Shown here in pieces: positions 1 through 5,867 of a stretch of DNA of 9,851 nt. Below the pieces are notes generated by a model, which did not search any database, was not told where the DNA came from, and worked only from the letters and a program-made list of their open reading frames with translations. The DNA is taken from positions 1-9,851 of the forward strand of contig QENJ01000084.1 in NCBI GenBank assembly GCA_013374505.1. Reading direction: 5' to 3'. A program made the translations under genes and the position numbers. Each line of letters begins with the position of its first letter. Positions within the stretch are counted from its first letter, which is position 1. This DNA is from Candidatus Methanophagaceae archaeon (GTDB lineage: Archaea > Halobacteriota > Syntropharchaeia > Alkanophagales > Methanospirareceae).

Positions 1-992
1 TGGTACTTTACCTCTCCGTTGTCGTCCCATCGGATTATAAGCCATGACTCAGGTCCAGGTAACTCATCACGAACTGGATACACACGTAAACACACCATGT
101 TGCACCATAACTCTTTCCTTTCGGTATCTCTCAGAAAAATACGTCCCTTTTCCACCTCAGGAATCTCTTTTTCTAATTTCCTCACTTTAATTGGCTCTGG
201 TTCTCCTTCGACAACTCTCTCCCGCCATGGCTGAGGTCCTCGTTTTCCTTTGCGCTCTGGTACTTCAACTTTTGGACAATTCCGCCATACTCGCGTGTCA
301 TTTGGGATATCCGCTATATATAAAATCTTTTTACTTTCGAGCTGCTCGAGAAGCCAGGGCTGCTGCCCGTAGAAGCAGTCCATACCAACCCAGGCGAACG
401 GCACACCCCGCTTTTCTGCCCTTGACAGCATATCTAACGCCAGTTCCGCCTTTGTTTTAAATGTTACCTCTGCGGGAACACCGCAGCGCACCCTGCGAAC
501 CGGGTTCTCTGCCCAATCCCGAGGAAGGTATAATTTCTTGTCCACCAGCGCTCGATAGCTATGCATAGCATATCCCAGGAACACACCCACCTGGCAATTA
601 TCCACTTTCCCGAATCTCCCACAGTACTGCCTCTTTGCGCCCACGGAGTGCGCACCATCTTTAAGAAGCCTGGATTCATCAAAATGTAAAGAACCATGAG
701 TCGGGTTCCCAATCAACTCGCTGATTCTCCCCTGAATCTCCGTGATAACGCCTTCTTCATCCCATTGCGAATTGGAGAGGAAATGTTGAAGCGCCTGATG
801 GTCACTGTCTGGAACTGTCTTTTCCATATTGGTCATATTTTTCCGCTCGGATCCAAATAAAAGCCCCTGTGAATACTGCAATGCCTGTCCTGCCACGTAC
901 CGCGTTTTTGTCATGAAGAAGCGGTGAAGCCCCGCGTGGAACTCTTTTAGCTCACCGACCGCATTTTCTATATCTAAGACCATTAACTCCAT
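1..992 (-). CDS. IS701-family DDE transposase, C-terminus cut by window edge
   Basis: It would cut and paste its insertion sequence with an RNase H-fold DDE nuclease. Reading leftwards from ATG at 992 there are 330 codons without a stop up to the window edge, so the frame is intact here. The core after about residue 100 has the IS701 pattern: FDES (Asp105, probable first catalytic Asp), HSVGAKRQYCGRFGKVDNCQ (114-133), LYLPRDW, then FAWVGMDCFYG (199-209) with Asp205 as second catalytic Asp, and IADIPNDTRVW. The third acidic residue would lie beyond the edge. A TGA three codons before the ATG fixes the start, although no clear ribosome site is seen. Family members usually have Gly-Phe after the first Asp motif and VARQY; here there is Arg-Leu and AKRQY, so activity is uncertain. 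It faces away from the caspase cluster. Family identity is confident; completeness cannot be judged. Confidence 0.85.
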   Translation of the reverse strand, partial: MELMVLDIENAVGELKEFHAGLHRFFMTKTRYVAGQALQYSQGLLFGSERKNMTNMEKTVPDSDHQALQHFLSNSQWDEEGVITEIQGRISELIGNPTHGSLHFDESRLLKDGAHSVGAKRQYCGRFGKVDNCQVGVFLGYAMHSYRALVDKKLYLPRDWAENPVRRVRCGVPAEVTFKTKAELALDMLSRAEKRGVPFAWVGMDCFYGQQPWLLEQLESKKILYIADIPNDTRVWRNCPKVEVPERKGKRGPQPWRERVVEGEPEPIKVRKLEKEIPEVEKGRIFLRDTERKELWCNMVCLRVYPVRDELPGPESWLIIRWDDNGEVKY

Positions 993-1270
993 TGTGCATC
1001 AAACTCTATTAAGGGAGGCCCATAAAAATCTTATTTTATCAAAATACCCTGATGTACTCTTCTCGATGTGGTAAATATTAATTATCTGAAAGTCATTTTA
1101 GTAGGCGTCATTATTTCGTTTAGCTTTGTGGATACAGAGGGCAATACATCGGCTCATCAATGTTATATCTTGGAAAGGTTTTTAAAATACAAAGTTAATC
1201 TGACAAAGTCAAGTTAAGACAACCTGGTATATTTTACCTTAAATCCCTTATAACTGATACGTCAAAGGGA
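993..1270. other. Non-coding gap between transposase and caspase cluster
   Basis: This AT-rich stretch separates the divergent transposase and caspase cluster. I find no convincing protein-coding frame or tRNA in it. It should contain the right end of the insertion sequence and the promoters for both directions. The inverted repeat of the element cannot be identified because its other end lies outside the window. Confidence 0.6.
1179..1189 (+). promoter_or_regulatory. Possible archaeal TATA box for the caspase cluster
   Basis: TTTTTAAAATA is preceded directly by the purine-rich GGAAAGG, resembling a BRE-TATA pair. Transcription starting about 25 bases downstream would give a leader of roughly 55-60 bases before the small ORF at 1271. 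AT-rich sequence is common here, so this is a weak assignment. Confidence 0.3.
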
Positions 1271-1363
1271 ATGAAGAAATTTTTTGATGAGAAAGACATA
1301 ACCGTCAGCCTAACCGTCGGCCTAATTGAAGGTAGGTTTGAGCTTAAACAGAGTAGTGGGTGA
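1271..1363 (+). CDS. Possible 30-residue small ORF just upstream of the caspase gene
   Basis: ATG at 1271 opens a 30-codon frame ending in TGA at 1361-1363, four bases before the caspase ATG. It begins MKKFFDEKDITVSLTVGL and ends FELKQSSG. An in-frame 12-bp tandem repeat encodes the TVSL-TVGL part. No family is recognised, and the only candidate ribosome site is a weak AAGGGA abutting the ATG. Its stop overlaps the GGTGA ribosome site of the caspase gene, an arrangement that could couple translation. It may equally be chance, or the remnant of a longer gene that once preceded the caspase. Confidence 0.3.
   Translation: MKKFFDEKDITVSLTVGLIEGRFELKQSSG
1299..1322 (+). repeat. 12-bp tandem duplication
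   Basis: TAACCGTCAGCC is followed at once by TAACCGTCGGCC, differing at one base. In the frame of the 30-codon ORF it adds exactly four codons. It could be a replication-slippage product or a two-copy protein-binding site. Confidence 0.6.
1358..1363 (+). promoter_or_regulatory. Ribosome site that decides the caspase start
   Basis: GGGTGA lies four bases before ATG 1368 and is the only good Shine-Dalgarno match near the start of this frame. It favours ATG 1368 over the in-frame TTG at 1326, which has none. Confidence 0.6.
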
Positions 1364-1367
1364 GTAT

Positions 1368-2714
1368 ATGACTGAAGAGAAGCTGCCATCCGTGGGAATT
1401 TTCACCGAGCGTGACTTAACAATTGAAGGGAAGCTGCCTGAAGAAGGGGAGCTACCTGGAGGAGAGAAGCGTCAAGCTGTAATTGTAGGCATTAACGATT
1501 ACTGCGATCCTGAAATCTCAAATTTAAAAGGTGCTGTAAACGACGCTACGGACATATGTCAAATACTAAAAGATTCGGGCAAGTTCGAAGTTGCAAGCAA
1601 TCATTTTTTACTTGACACTGCAGCGACATGCAAAGCAATTCGGAAAGCAATTAGTGACTTACTCTGGCAAACCCATTCTTGTGGTCTAACCCTTTTCTAC
1701 TTCTCAGGACACGGCTTTGCTGATAGCTACGGAAATGGGTACCTAGCGCCTTACGATATGATGAAGGCGGAACCATTAGTTTGTGGCATAAGCATGGGAG
1801 AACTTAAGCAGGTTATTTTGGATTCTAAATATAAGGCAGCTGTTTTGATTATCCTTGACTGTTGCCATAGTGGAATTCCCACAAAAGGTGGTAAATCCAT
1901 ACTTGATGACGAGACACCATTTGATCCATATTTTAGAAATCTATCTGAGGGGGGAGGGGGAAAAGGTAAAATCATACTAGCATCAAGCGAAGCAACACAA
2001 CAATCAAGAGAAACTAGTTGTACGCATGCAAAAGGAGGTTCCTCCCACCCTCATGGAATCTTTACATTCCATTTGATAGAAGGACTATATGGTAAAGCGT
2101 CTGATGGTGACCCAACTGGGATAATTACCTTAAATAGACTTTGGGTGTATGTTGAGGATCAGATAAAAGGAAGGGGAAAGCAAAAACCTAATCTTTTTGC
2201 GGCGGATGCCAGTAGAATGAGCACTATAAAAATTGCAGTATCCCACCAGAAGTTTAATGAATTCATAAAAAATGGACTTAAAAATGCTGACGATCACTGC
2301 TGTCAAAGTGATCCCGCGTTTATATTTCTTGCAATAGATGATATAAATGGTGTTCTCTCTATAGCTCCAAAAAATGAGGATGCACTTGATCGTAAAAAGG
2401 AAATTAATGTAAAAATGAGCATTTCCCAAAATCAGGTGTACCGGTGGTTATTTGAAAATAAGCAATTGCTTATCGATTCTATCCCAAATGTCATCCCACT
2501 AATCGAAAAATTAGTTGATGATTATCTGGATTTTGACAAGATCTTAACACTTGATAAAACCGAGAAAACATTGATCGGATATTTATTTCAAGTAAGTACA
2601 GGACAAATTGATCGCGATGTTTTTATAAAAAGATGCAAAGTATACAATAATCCACCCAGTACACCAGAACTAATTGTTTCTCAAATATTGAGTATGGATG
2701 GAGGTTCCCTATGA
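1368..2714 (+). CDS. Caspase-family (peptidase C14, metacaspase-like) protein
   Basis: A predicted cysteine endopeptidase of 448 residues, cytoplasmic since no signal peptide or membrane segment is seen. A short acidic, Pro/Gly-rich leader (1-33) precedes the caspase fold: KRQAVIVGIND (34-44) is the first strand, FYFSGHGF (110-117) carries catalytic His115, and IILDCCHSG (161-169) carries Asp164 and catalytic Cys166. A glycine run, EGGGGKGK (194-201), precedes strand IILASS and the HGIFTFHLIEGLYG segment (229-242). The fold ends near residue 290. Residues 295-448 are an unassigned helical tail; AFIFLAIDDINGVLSIAPKN (317-336) looks like a single TPR-type hairpin, which suggests a docking region. 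ATG 1368 is chosen over TTG 1326 because of its GGTGA site. Its TGA overlaps the ATG of the TPR gene, so the two are probably made together. Prokaryotic caspases often act in defence or cell death; that role is inferred here. Confidence 0.88.
   Translation: MTEEKLPSVGIFTERDLTIEGKLPEEGELPGGEKRQAVIVGINDYCDPEISNLKGAVNDATDICQILKDSGKFEVASNHFLLDTAATCKAIRKAISDLLWQTHSCGLTLFYFSGHGFADSYGNGYLAPYDMMKAEPLVCGISMGELKQVILDSKYKAAVLIILDCCHSGIPTKGGKSILDDETPFDPYFRNLSEGGGGKGKIILASSEATQQSRETSCTHAKGGSSHPHGIFTFHLIEGLYGKASDGDPTGIITLNRLWVYVEDQIKGRGKQKPNLFAADASRMSTIKIAVSHQKFNEFIKNGLKNADDHCCQSDPAFIFLAIDDINGVLSIAPKNEDALDRKKEINVKMSISQNQVYRWLFENKQLLIDSIPNVIPLIEKLVDDYLDFDKILTLDKTEKTLIGYLFQVSTGQIDRDVFIKRCKVYNNPPSTPELIVSQILSMDGGSL
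2700..2705 (+). promoter_or_regulatory. Ribosome site of the TPR gene inside the caspase 3' end
   Basis: A perfect GGAGGT sits five bases before ATG 2711 and within the last codons of the caspase gene (encoding Gly-Gly). It supports the ATGA-overlap start of the TPR protein. Confidence 0.85.
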
Positions 2715-3823
2715 CCGTTGATAAGGATGCTGACGAATGGATTAGCAAAGGTAATGAGCTTTTTAGTTCACAAGGGTATATGGAAGCTATCAAATACTAT
2801 GATAAGGCTATCTCGATAGATCCTAATTATGCATTGATAAGGCGTAACAAAGGTTTAGCTCTTTATTTATTAGGAAAGAATGACGAAGCTATTGAGTGTT
2901 TTGATACGGCTATCGCGATAGATCCTAATTATGCTGATGCTTTGATTCATAAAGGTAACGCTCTTTATAAATTAGGAAAGAATGACGAAGCTATCAAGTG
3001 TTTTGATAAGGCTATCGCGATAGATCCTAATTCTGTCGATTCATGGACTATTAAAGGTTTAGCTCTTTATTTATTAGGAAAGAATGACGAAGCTATCGAG
3101 TGTTTTGATAAGGCTATCACGATAGATCCTAATTCTGCATGGGCCTGGTATGGCAAAGGCATTGCATCACAAAAATTAAAGAAATACGCTGAAGCACTAG
3201 AGTGTTCTGCAAACGCTATAGAACATAATCCGAATGATCCTTATCCCTTGATTCTAAAGGGTAATATCTTACGAGCTACTGGTGATTATTCCGAAGCTGA
3301 GCATTGTTACAATGAGGCACTTACCATGGATCAAAAGAATATCGAAGCTTTAGTTGGCCTTCGTTTTATTTATTCGGATTTTACGTATGAGTTTGATAAA
3401 GCTTTACAAATAGCGTGTAGGGTGCTAGAAATCAATCCAGATTTTGTTGAAAAGATTAACATTGCGGAAATTCTTATTAAACTCGGAAGATATGAGGAAG
3501 GAAGAAAATACGCTTTGCAAGCCATAAATGAGACACAAGATACTGTATACAAAGGTATTATTGGATTTCTTATATCATCTTCATACTTACTTGAAGGTGA
3601 TACAACTAAAGGTGGCAACGAATTAGCTACGTTTCTTGACGACTATATGGGCCCAAATGGGGACTTTAAGGTCGAAGAAGGACGGTGGATCTTTAGAGGT
3701 TTGATTAATGTGATAAGCGAAAGCAACGCCAATTTGCAAACGAAGTTTCTATTACTTACTCTCATTGATTTAATACAGGGAAAAGTAGATAGGAATAAAC
3801 TTTCCTTCTTTCTGCCACAATAG
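2711..3823 (+). CDS. TPR-repeat protein, probable partner of the caspase
   Basis: A 370-residue helical-repeat scaffold. Six 34-residue TPR units run from about 8 to 211 with the usual pattern: small residues in helix A, an LGKNDEAI turn, and a helix B ending AIAIDPN. Two or three looser units follow (about 212-300). A non-repeat tail closes the protein, ending LTLIDLIQGKVDRNKLSFFL. No enzymatic motif, signal peptide or membrane segment is visible. TPR proteins bind peptides or other proteins; being encoded in a 4-bp overlap with the caspase, this one is probably its regulator, sensor or substrate adaptor (inference). Units 2-4 are nearly identical in DNA, unlike the older units on either side, so the array has changed length or been homogenised recently. 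Ribosome site GGAGGT at 2700-2705. No terminator is seen before the HEPN remnant. Confidence 0.9.
   Translation: MTVDKDADEWISKGNELFSSQGYMEAIKYYDKAISIDPNYALIRRNKGLALYLLGKNDEAIECFDTAIAIDPNYADALIHKGNALYKLGKNDEAIKCFDKAIAIDPNSVDSWTIKGLALYLLGKNDEAIECFDKAITIDPNSAWAWYGKGIASQKLKKYAEALECSANAIEHNPNDPYPLILKGNILRATGDYSEAEHCYNEALTMDQKNIEALVGLRFIYSDFTYEFDKALQIACRVLEINPDFVEKINIAEILIKLGRYEEGRKYALQAINETQDTVYKGIIGFLISSSYLLEGDTTKGGNELATFLDDYMGPNGDFKVEEGRWIFRGLINVISESNANLQTKFLLLTLIDLIQGKVDRNKLSFFLPQ
2849..3154 (+). repeat. Three near-identical 102-bp tandem repeats coding for TPR units
   Basis: The period is exactly 102 bp (34 codons), shown by AAAGG at 2849, 2951, 3053 and 3155. The first and third copies share almost the whole core from GCTCTTTATTTATTAGGAAA to GATCCTAAT. 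A 12-bp palindrome, CTATCGCGATAG, recurs at 2910 and 3012, with one-base variants at 2808 and 3114. Identity extends to synonymous positions, so this is recent duplication or gene conversion rather than protein-level constraint alone. Confidence 0.92.
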
Positions 3824-3849
3824 GATACTGGTCGCAAGACTAACCCCTC

Positions 3850-3933
3850 ATGAAAAAAGAAGTTAAGAATTGGTTGGAGCTGGCAGAACATGATATCGAA
3901 GTTGCAGAATACAACAGTATTAGGAATGGGTGA
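3850..3933 (+). pseudogene. Truncated start of a HEPN-domain gene
   Basis: The frame opens at ATG 3850 and stops after 27 codons at TGA 3931. It reads MKKEVKNWLELAEHDIEVAE, the first helix of HEPN proteins (Trp, then a Leu-Ala-Glu-x-Asp core), after which the similarity ends at AEYN. A full HEPN protein has about 110-140 residues and carries the RX4-6H ribonuclease motif, which is absent. The last eight bases overlap the start of the nucleotidyltransferase gene, as if an internal deletion had joined the HEPN start to the leader of its neighbour. HEPN is normally the toxin of the HEPN-MNT pair; here it cannot act. Assigned from a short match, so moderately confident. Confidence 0.6.
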
Positions 3934-4246
3934 AGAAAAATCTAAACTCGTAAAAGCATTAAAAGAATTTAAACAGAAGATGTGTCAAAAATACGACATA
4001 GAAGAGATGATATTATTTGGTTCTCAGGTGAGTAGCGAGGCGGATGAGAATAGCGATGTTGATCTAATCGTAGTCGGCGATGAGTTTAAGGATAAAAGCC
4101 CCCTTAAAAGACCTGTTGAATTCCATTTGGAGTGGACGATGGATTATCCGGTAGATTTTTTATGTTATACGCCAGAGGAATTCGACAAGAAAAGAAATGA
4201 GGTAAGTATTGTCCGTCATGCGATAAAAGAGGGTGTTATAATTTGA
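3926..4246 (+). CDS. MNT-type minimal nucleotidyltransferase (antitoxin-like)
   Basis: A 106-residue protein of the DNA polymerase beta-like nucleotidyltransferase fold. It shows MILFGSQVSSEADENSDVDL (28-47): the GS motif at 32-33, then the metal-binding pair Asp44 and Asp46, with a likely third acidic residue, Asp77, in YPVDFLCYTPEEF. Members of this family pair with HEPN ribonucleases and neutralise them by adding AMP groups near the active site. The catalytic residues are intact here, yet the adjoining HEPN frame survives only as 27 codons. I chose ATG 3926, which starts MGEEKSK, the normal family start; in-frame ATG 3890 would add 12 residues that merely re-read HEPN codons. The ribosome site is weak. 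The protein may be an orphan antitoxin, or may serve a HEPN encoded elsewhere. Confidence 0.82.
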   Translation: MGEEKSKLVKALKEFKQKMCQKYDIEEMILFGSQVSSEADENSDVDLIVVGDEFKDKSPLKRPVEFHLEWTMDYPVDFLCYTPEEFDKKRNEVSIVRHAIKEGVII

Positions 4247-4373
4247 TGATGCTGAAATAGTGGCACAGGAACAGGCAGAAGCAGAGAAAGAAAAGCTTTA
4301 CCAAAAGAACCCATTTGTTTTTCTTTTAGCACAGGCTAAATTTTCTTTTTGTAAAAAAAGAAAAAGTGTTGTG
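4247..4373. other. Short gap with a possible frameshifted coding remnant
   Basis: Shifting frame by one base at the end of the nucleotidyltransferase gives an open reading with no good start of its own: DDAEIVAQEQAEAEKEKLYQ, then KNPFVFLLAQAKFSF. It is composed like real protein up to about 4345, then runs into the hairpin and the opposite gene. It may be the lost C-terminus of the nucleotidyltransferase, a fragment of another gene, or chance. Confidence 0.3.
4341..4364. terminator. A/T hairpin, probable bidirectional terminator
   Basis: TTTTCTTTTT pairs perfectly with AAAAAGAAAA across the loop GTAA. It lies between the convergent nucleotidyltransferase and GltB genes, and each strand presents T-rich tracts. 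Archaeal termination depends on U-rich runs, so it can serve both transcripts. The stem is weak because it is almost all A-T. Confidence 0.5.
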
Positions 4374-5867
4374 TTAATCTTGTGTAATCTCGTGGTTTTC
4401 AATCAAACAATCATACCGCCCAACCAACTCTTTTATACTCTTCATCCCGAACCTTTTAAGCACTTCCACAATCTCGCTTCTCCATGCGGCATACAGATTA
4501 ATCAGACGTTGAGCACCCCATTCCAGATCAATAGCCTTAGAAAGTTCCGGGTCCGTGCTTGCAATCCCCCTTGGACATCCCCTACCGGATTCACAATTAC
4601 CACACCGCACACAACCCAGTGCAACAAGTTCGACAGTGCCGATAACAACACCATCTGCACCCAGCGCAATCGCCTTTAACGCATCATGAGCTGTTCTTAT
4701 ACCACCACTTGCGATAATCGTCATCGTATCTCGTATACCCTCCTGTTTAAGGAACTCATGCACCTTCGGTATTGCATACTCGATAGGCATCGCGATGTTC
4801 TTCTTCGCAATGTCTGGTGCCGCGCCCGTGCCGCCATAGCTGCCATCCAGATGGATGATATTTGCACCTGCGTAATAGCTGCCCACTGCAACCATATCTA
4901 CATCCGTGGGCGTGGAAACCTTTACCGATACAATAGCATCAGGGTTCAGCTCTTTTATCCAATCCAGATGTTTTTTATGGTCTTCCACCGAATATACGCT
5001 ATGAAACGGAAATGGTGAGAACAGGCTGCTACCTTCTATCGCTTCTCGCATACGTGCAACTTCTACTGTTACTTTATCGCCCAGCAAATGCCCGCCAAGA
5101 CCCGGTTTTGCACCTTGTGCATACTTGAATTCAACAATCTTTACTCGTTGAATTGTATCTTCCATCACACCAAATAACCCGGTTGCAACCTGTGTAATCA
5201 CGTTATCATCGTATTCTTTTAAAGCTTCCGGGTAACCACCCTCACCGGTACAGGTAAATGTCCCCCAAGCTCTTGCCGCTTTTGCTTTTGCAAGCATTAC
5301 TGAGAGACTGATAGAGCCAAAAGACATCCCGCCACCATAGAACGGCACCTTAATACTGATCTTCTTACCTTCCCTCTTATTCAGGTCTATCTCAGTGCTT
5401 ATAGCTCCAGAGGTGTGAGCCAAATCTTCATTTCCATTCTCTCCTCTTCCCTCATTATCCTGGAAATTGAATGAAATACTGTCGAACCCACCGCCTGAGT
5501 CTCCAATTTCGTATCTTTGCCCTTTAAGCGGTATTCCCGTCTCTGCCTGCTTCCATGTTCCAATTATAAGATCTCGAGTCCAGCGATAATCGCCTATAGT
5601 ACGGTATTCCGAACTTACACCTAAAGAAAGTGCTCCTCGTGGGCAGTGATTGACGCAGTAAAACGATTTATCTTCGCATGAAGTGCCTATGCAGAGGTAA
5701 CTCAAAGGCTTTGAAACCCTATTATAACCCGTTTTTCGCTCATGGACTCCGAACGGACATAGCTTAGCGCATGTGCCACAGTTTATACATTTAGAAATGT
5801 CCCTTTGTACTTCTATCTCACATATCTCATTCGGGAATCTTGAGGGTACTTTTTTAATCGTTGGCAT
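4374..5867 (-). CDS. gltB: Ferredoxin-GltB: FMN-binding glutamate synthase-type subunit, archaeal form
   Basis: A 497-residue protein matching the FMN/Fe-S synthase domain of glutamate synthase, which reduces 2-iminoglutarate, formed from 2-oxoglutarate and ammonia, to glutamate. An N-terminal ferredoxin has one standard cluster motif (Cys27, 30, 33, 37) and an irregular second (Cys59, 64, 71, 75). The barrel shows PFYGGGMSFGSIS (175-187), GEGGY (208-212), YAQGAKPGLGGHL (249-261), VYSVED (291-296), DGSYGGTGAAP (341-351), ASGGIRTAHD (386-395) and ADGVVIG (404-410): the FMN and substrate loops are all present. Cys419, 422, 425 and 431 form the cluster site of the barrel. No glutaminase or GXGXG domain is attached; archaea often encode these separately, and none is in the window. 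GGAGGGTG seven bases before ATG 5867 fixes the start, overlapping the upstream paralogue by 14 bases. It is the last gene of the operon. Ammonia from another protein, or a related substrate, remains possible. Confidence 0.85.
   Translation of the reverse strand: MPTIKKVPSRFPNEICEIEVQRDISKCINCGTCAKLCPFGVHERKTGYNRVSKPLSYLCIGTSCEDKSFYCVNHCPRGALSLGVSSEYRTIGDYRWTRDLIIGTWKQAETGIPLKGQRYEIGDSGGGFDSISFNFQDNEGRGENGNEDLAHTSGAISTEIDLNKREGKKISIKVPFYGGGMSFGSISLSVMLAKAKAARAWGTFTCTGEGGYPEALKEYDDNVITQVATGLFGVMEDTIQRVKIVEFKYAQGAKPGLGGHLLGDKVTVEVARMREAIEGSSLFSPFPFHSVYSVEDHKKHLDWIKELNPDAIVSVKVSTPTDVDMVAVGSYYAGANIIHLDGSYGGTGAAPDIAKKNIAMPIEYAIPKVHEFLKQEGIRDTMTIIASGGIRTAHDALKAIALGADGVVIGTVELVALGCVRCGNCESGRGCPRGIASTDPELSKAIDLEWGAQRLINLYAAWRSEIVEVLKRFGMKSIKELVGRYDCLIENHEITQD

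Noticed and set aside
464..712. An 82-codon minus-strand frame that could be read as a small gene
   Set aside because: It lies wholly inside the transposase in another frame; the transposase frame has clear family motifs and this one has none.
1244..1270. Inverted repeat TCCCTT / AAGGGA upstream of the small ORF
   Set aside because: Six pairs with a 15-base loop in AT-rich DNA is well within chance, and it has no T-run or known site pattern.
1326..1367. TTG 1326 as start of the caspase gene, adding 14 residues
   Set aside because: No ribosome site precedes it, whereas ATG 1368 has GGTGA at a workable distance.
1945..1964. G-rich run inside the caspase gene as a phase-variable tract
   Set aside because: It is a run of six G, one A and five G encoding a Gly linker; the run is short and the frame is intact, so there is no evidence of switching.
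2808..3125. The recurring 12-bp palindrome CTATCGCGATAG as an operator or structured RNA element
   Set aside because: It encodes the conserved Ala-Ile-x-Ile-Asp of the TPR units and follows their period, so repeat duplication explains it.
2849..3154. Regular repeats as a possible CRISPR array
   Set aside because: The repeats are 102 bp, head to tail without unique spacers, and encode TPR units in frame.
4260..4679. A 139-codon plus-strand frame starting with GTG
   Set aside because: From 4374 on it is antisense to the conserved GltB C-terminus. Only the first part, before the hairpin, could be real, and it is reported as a possible remnant.
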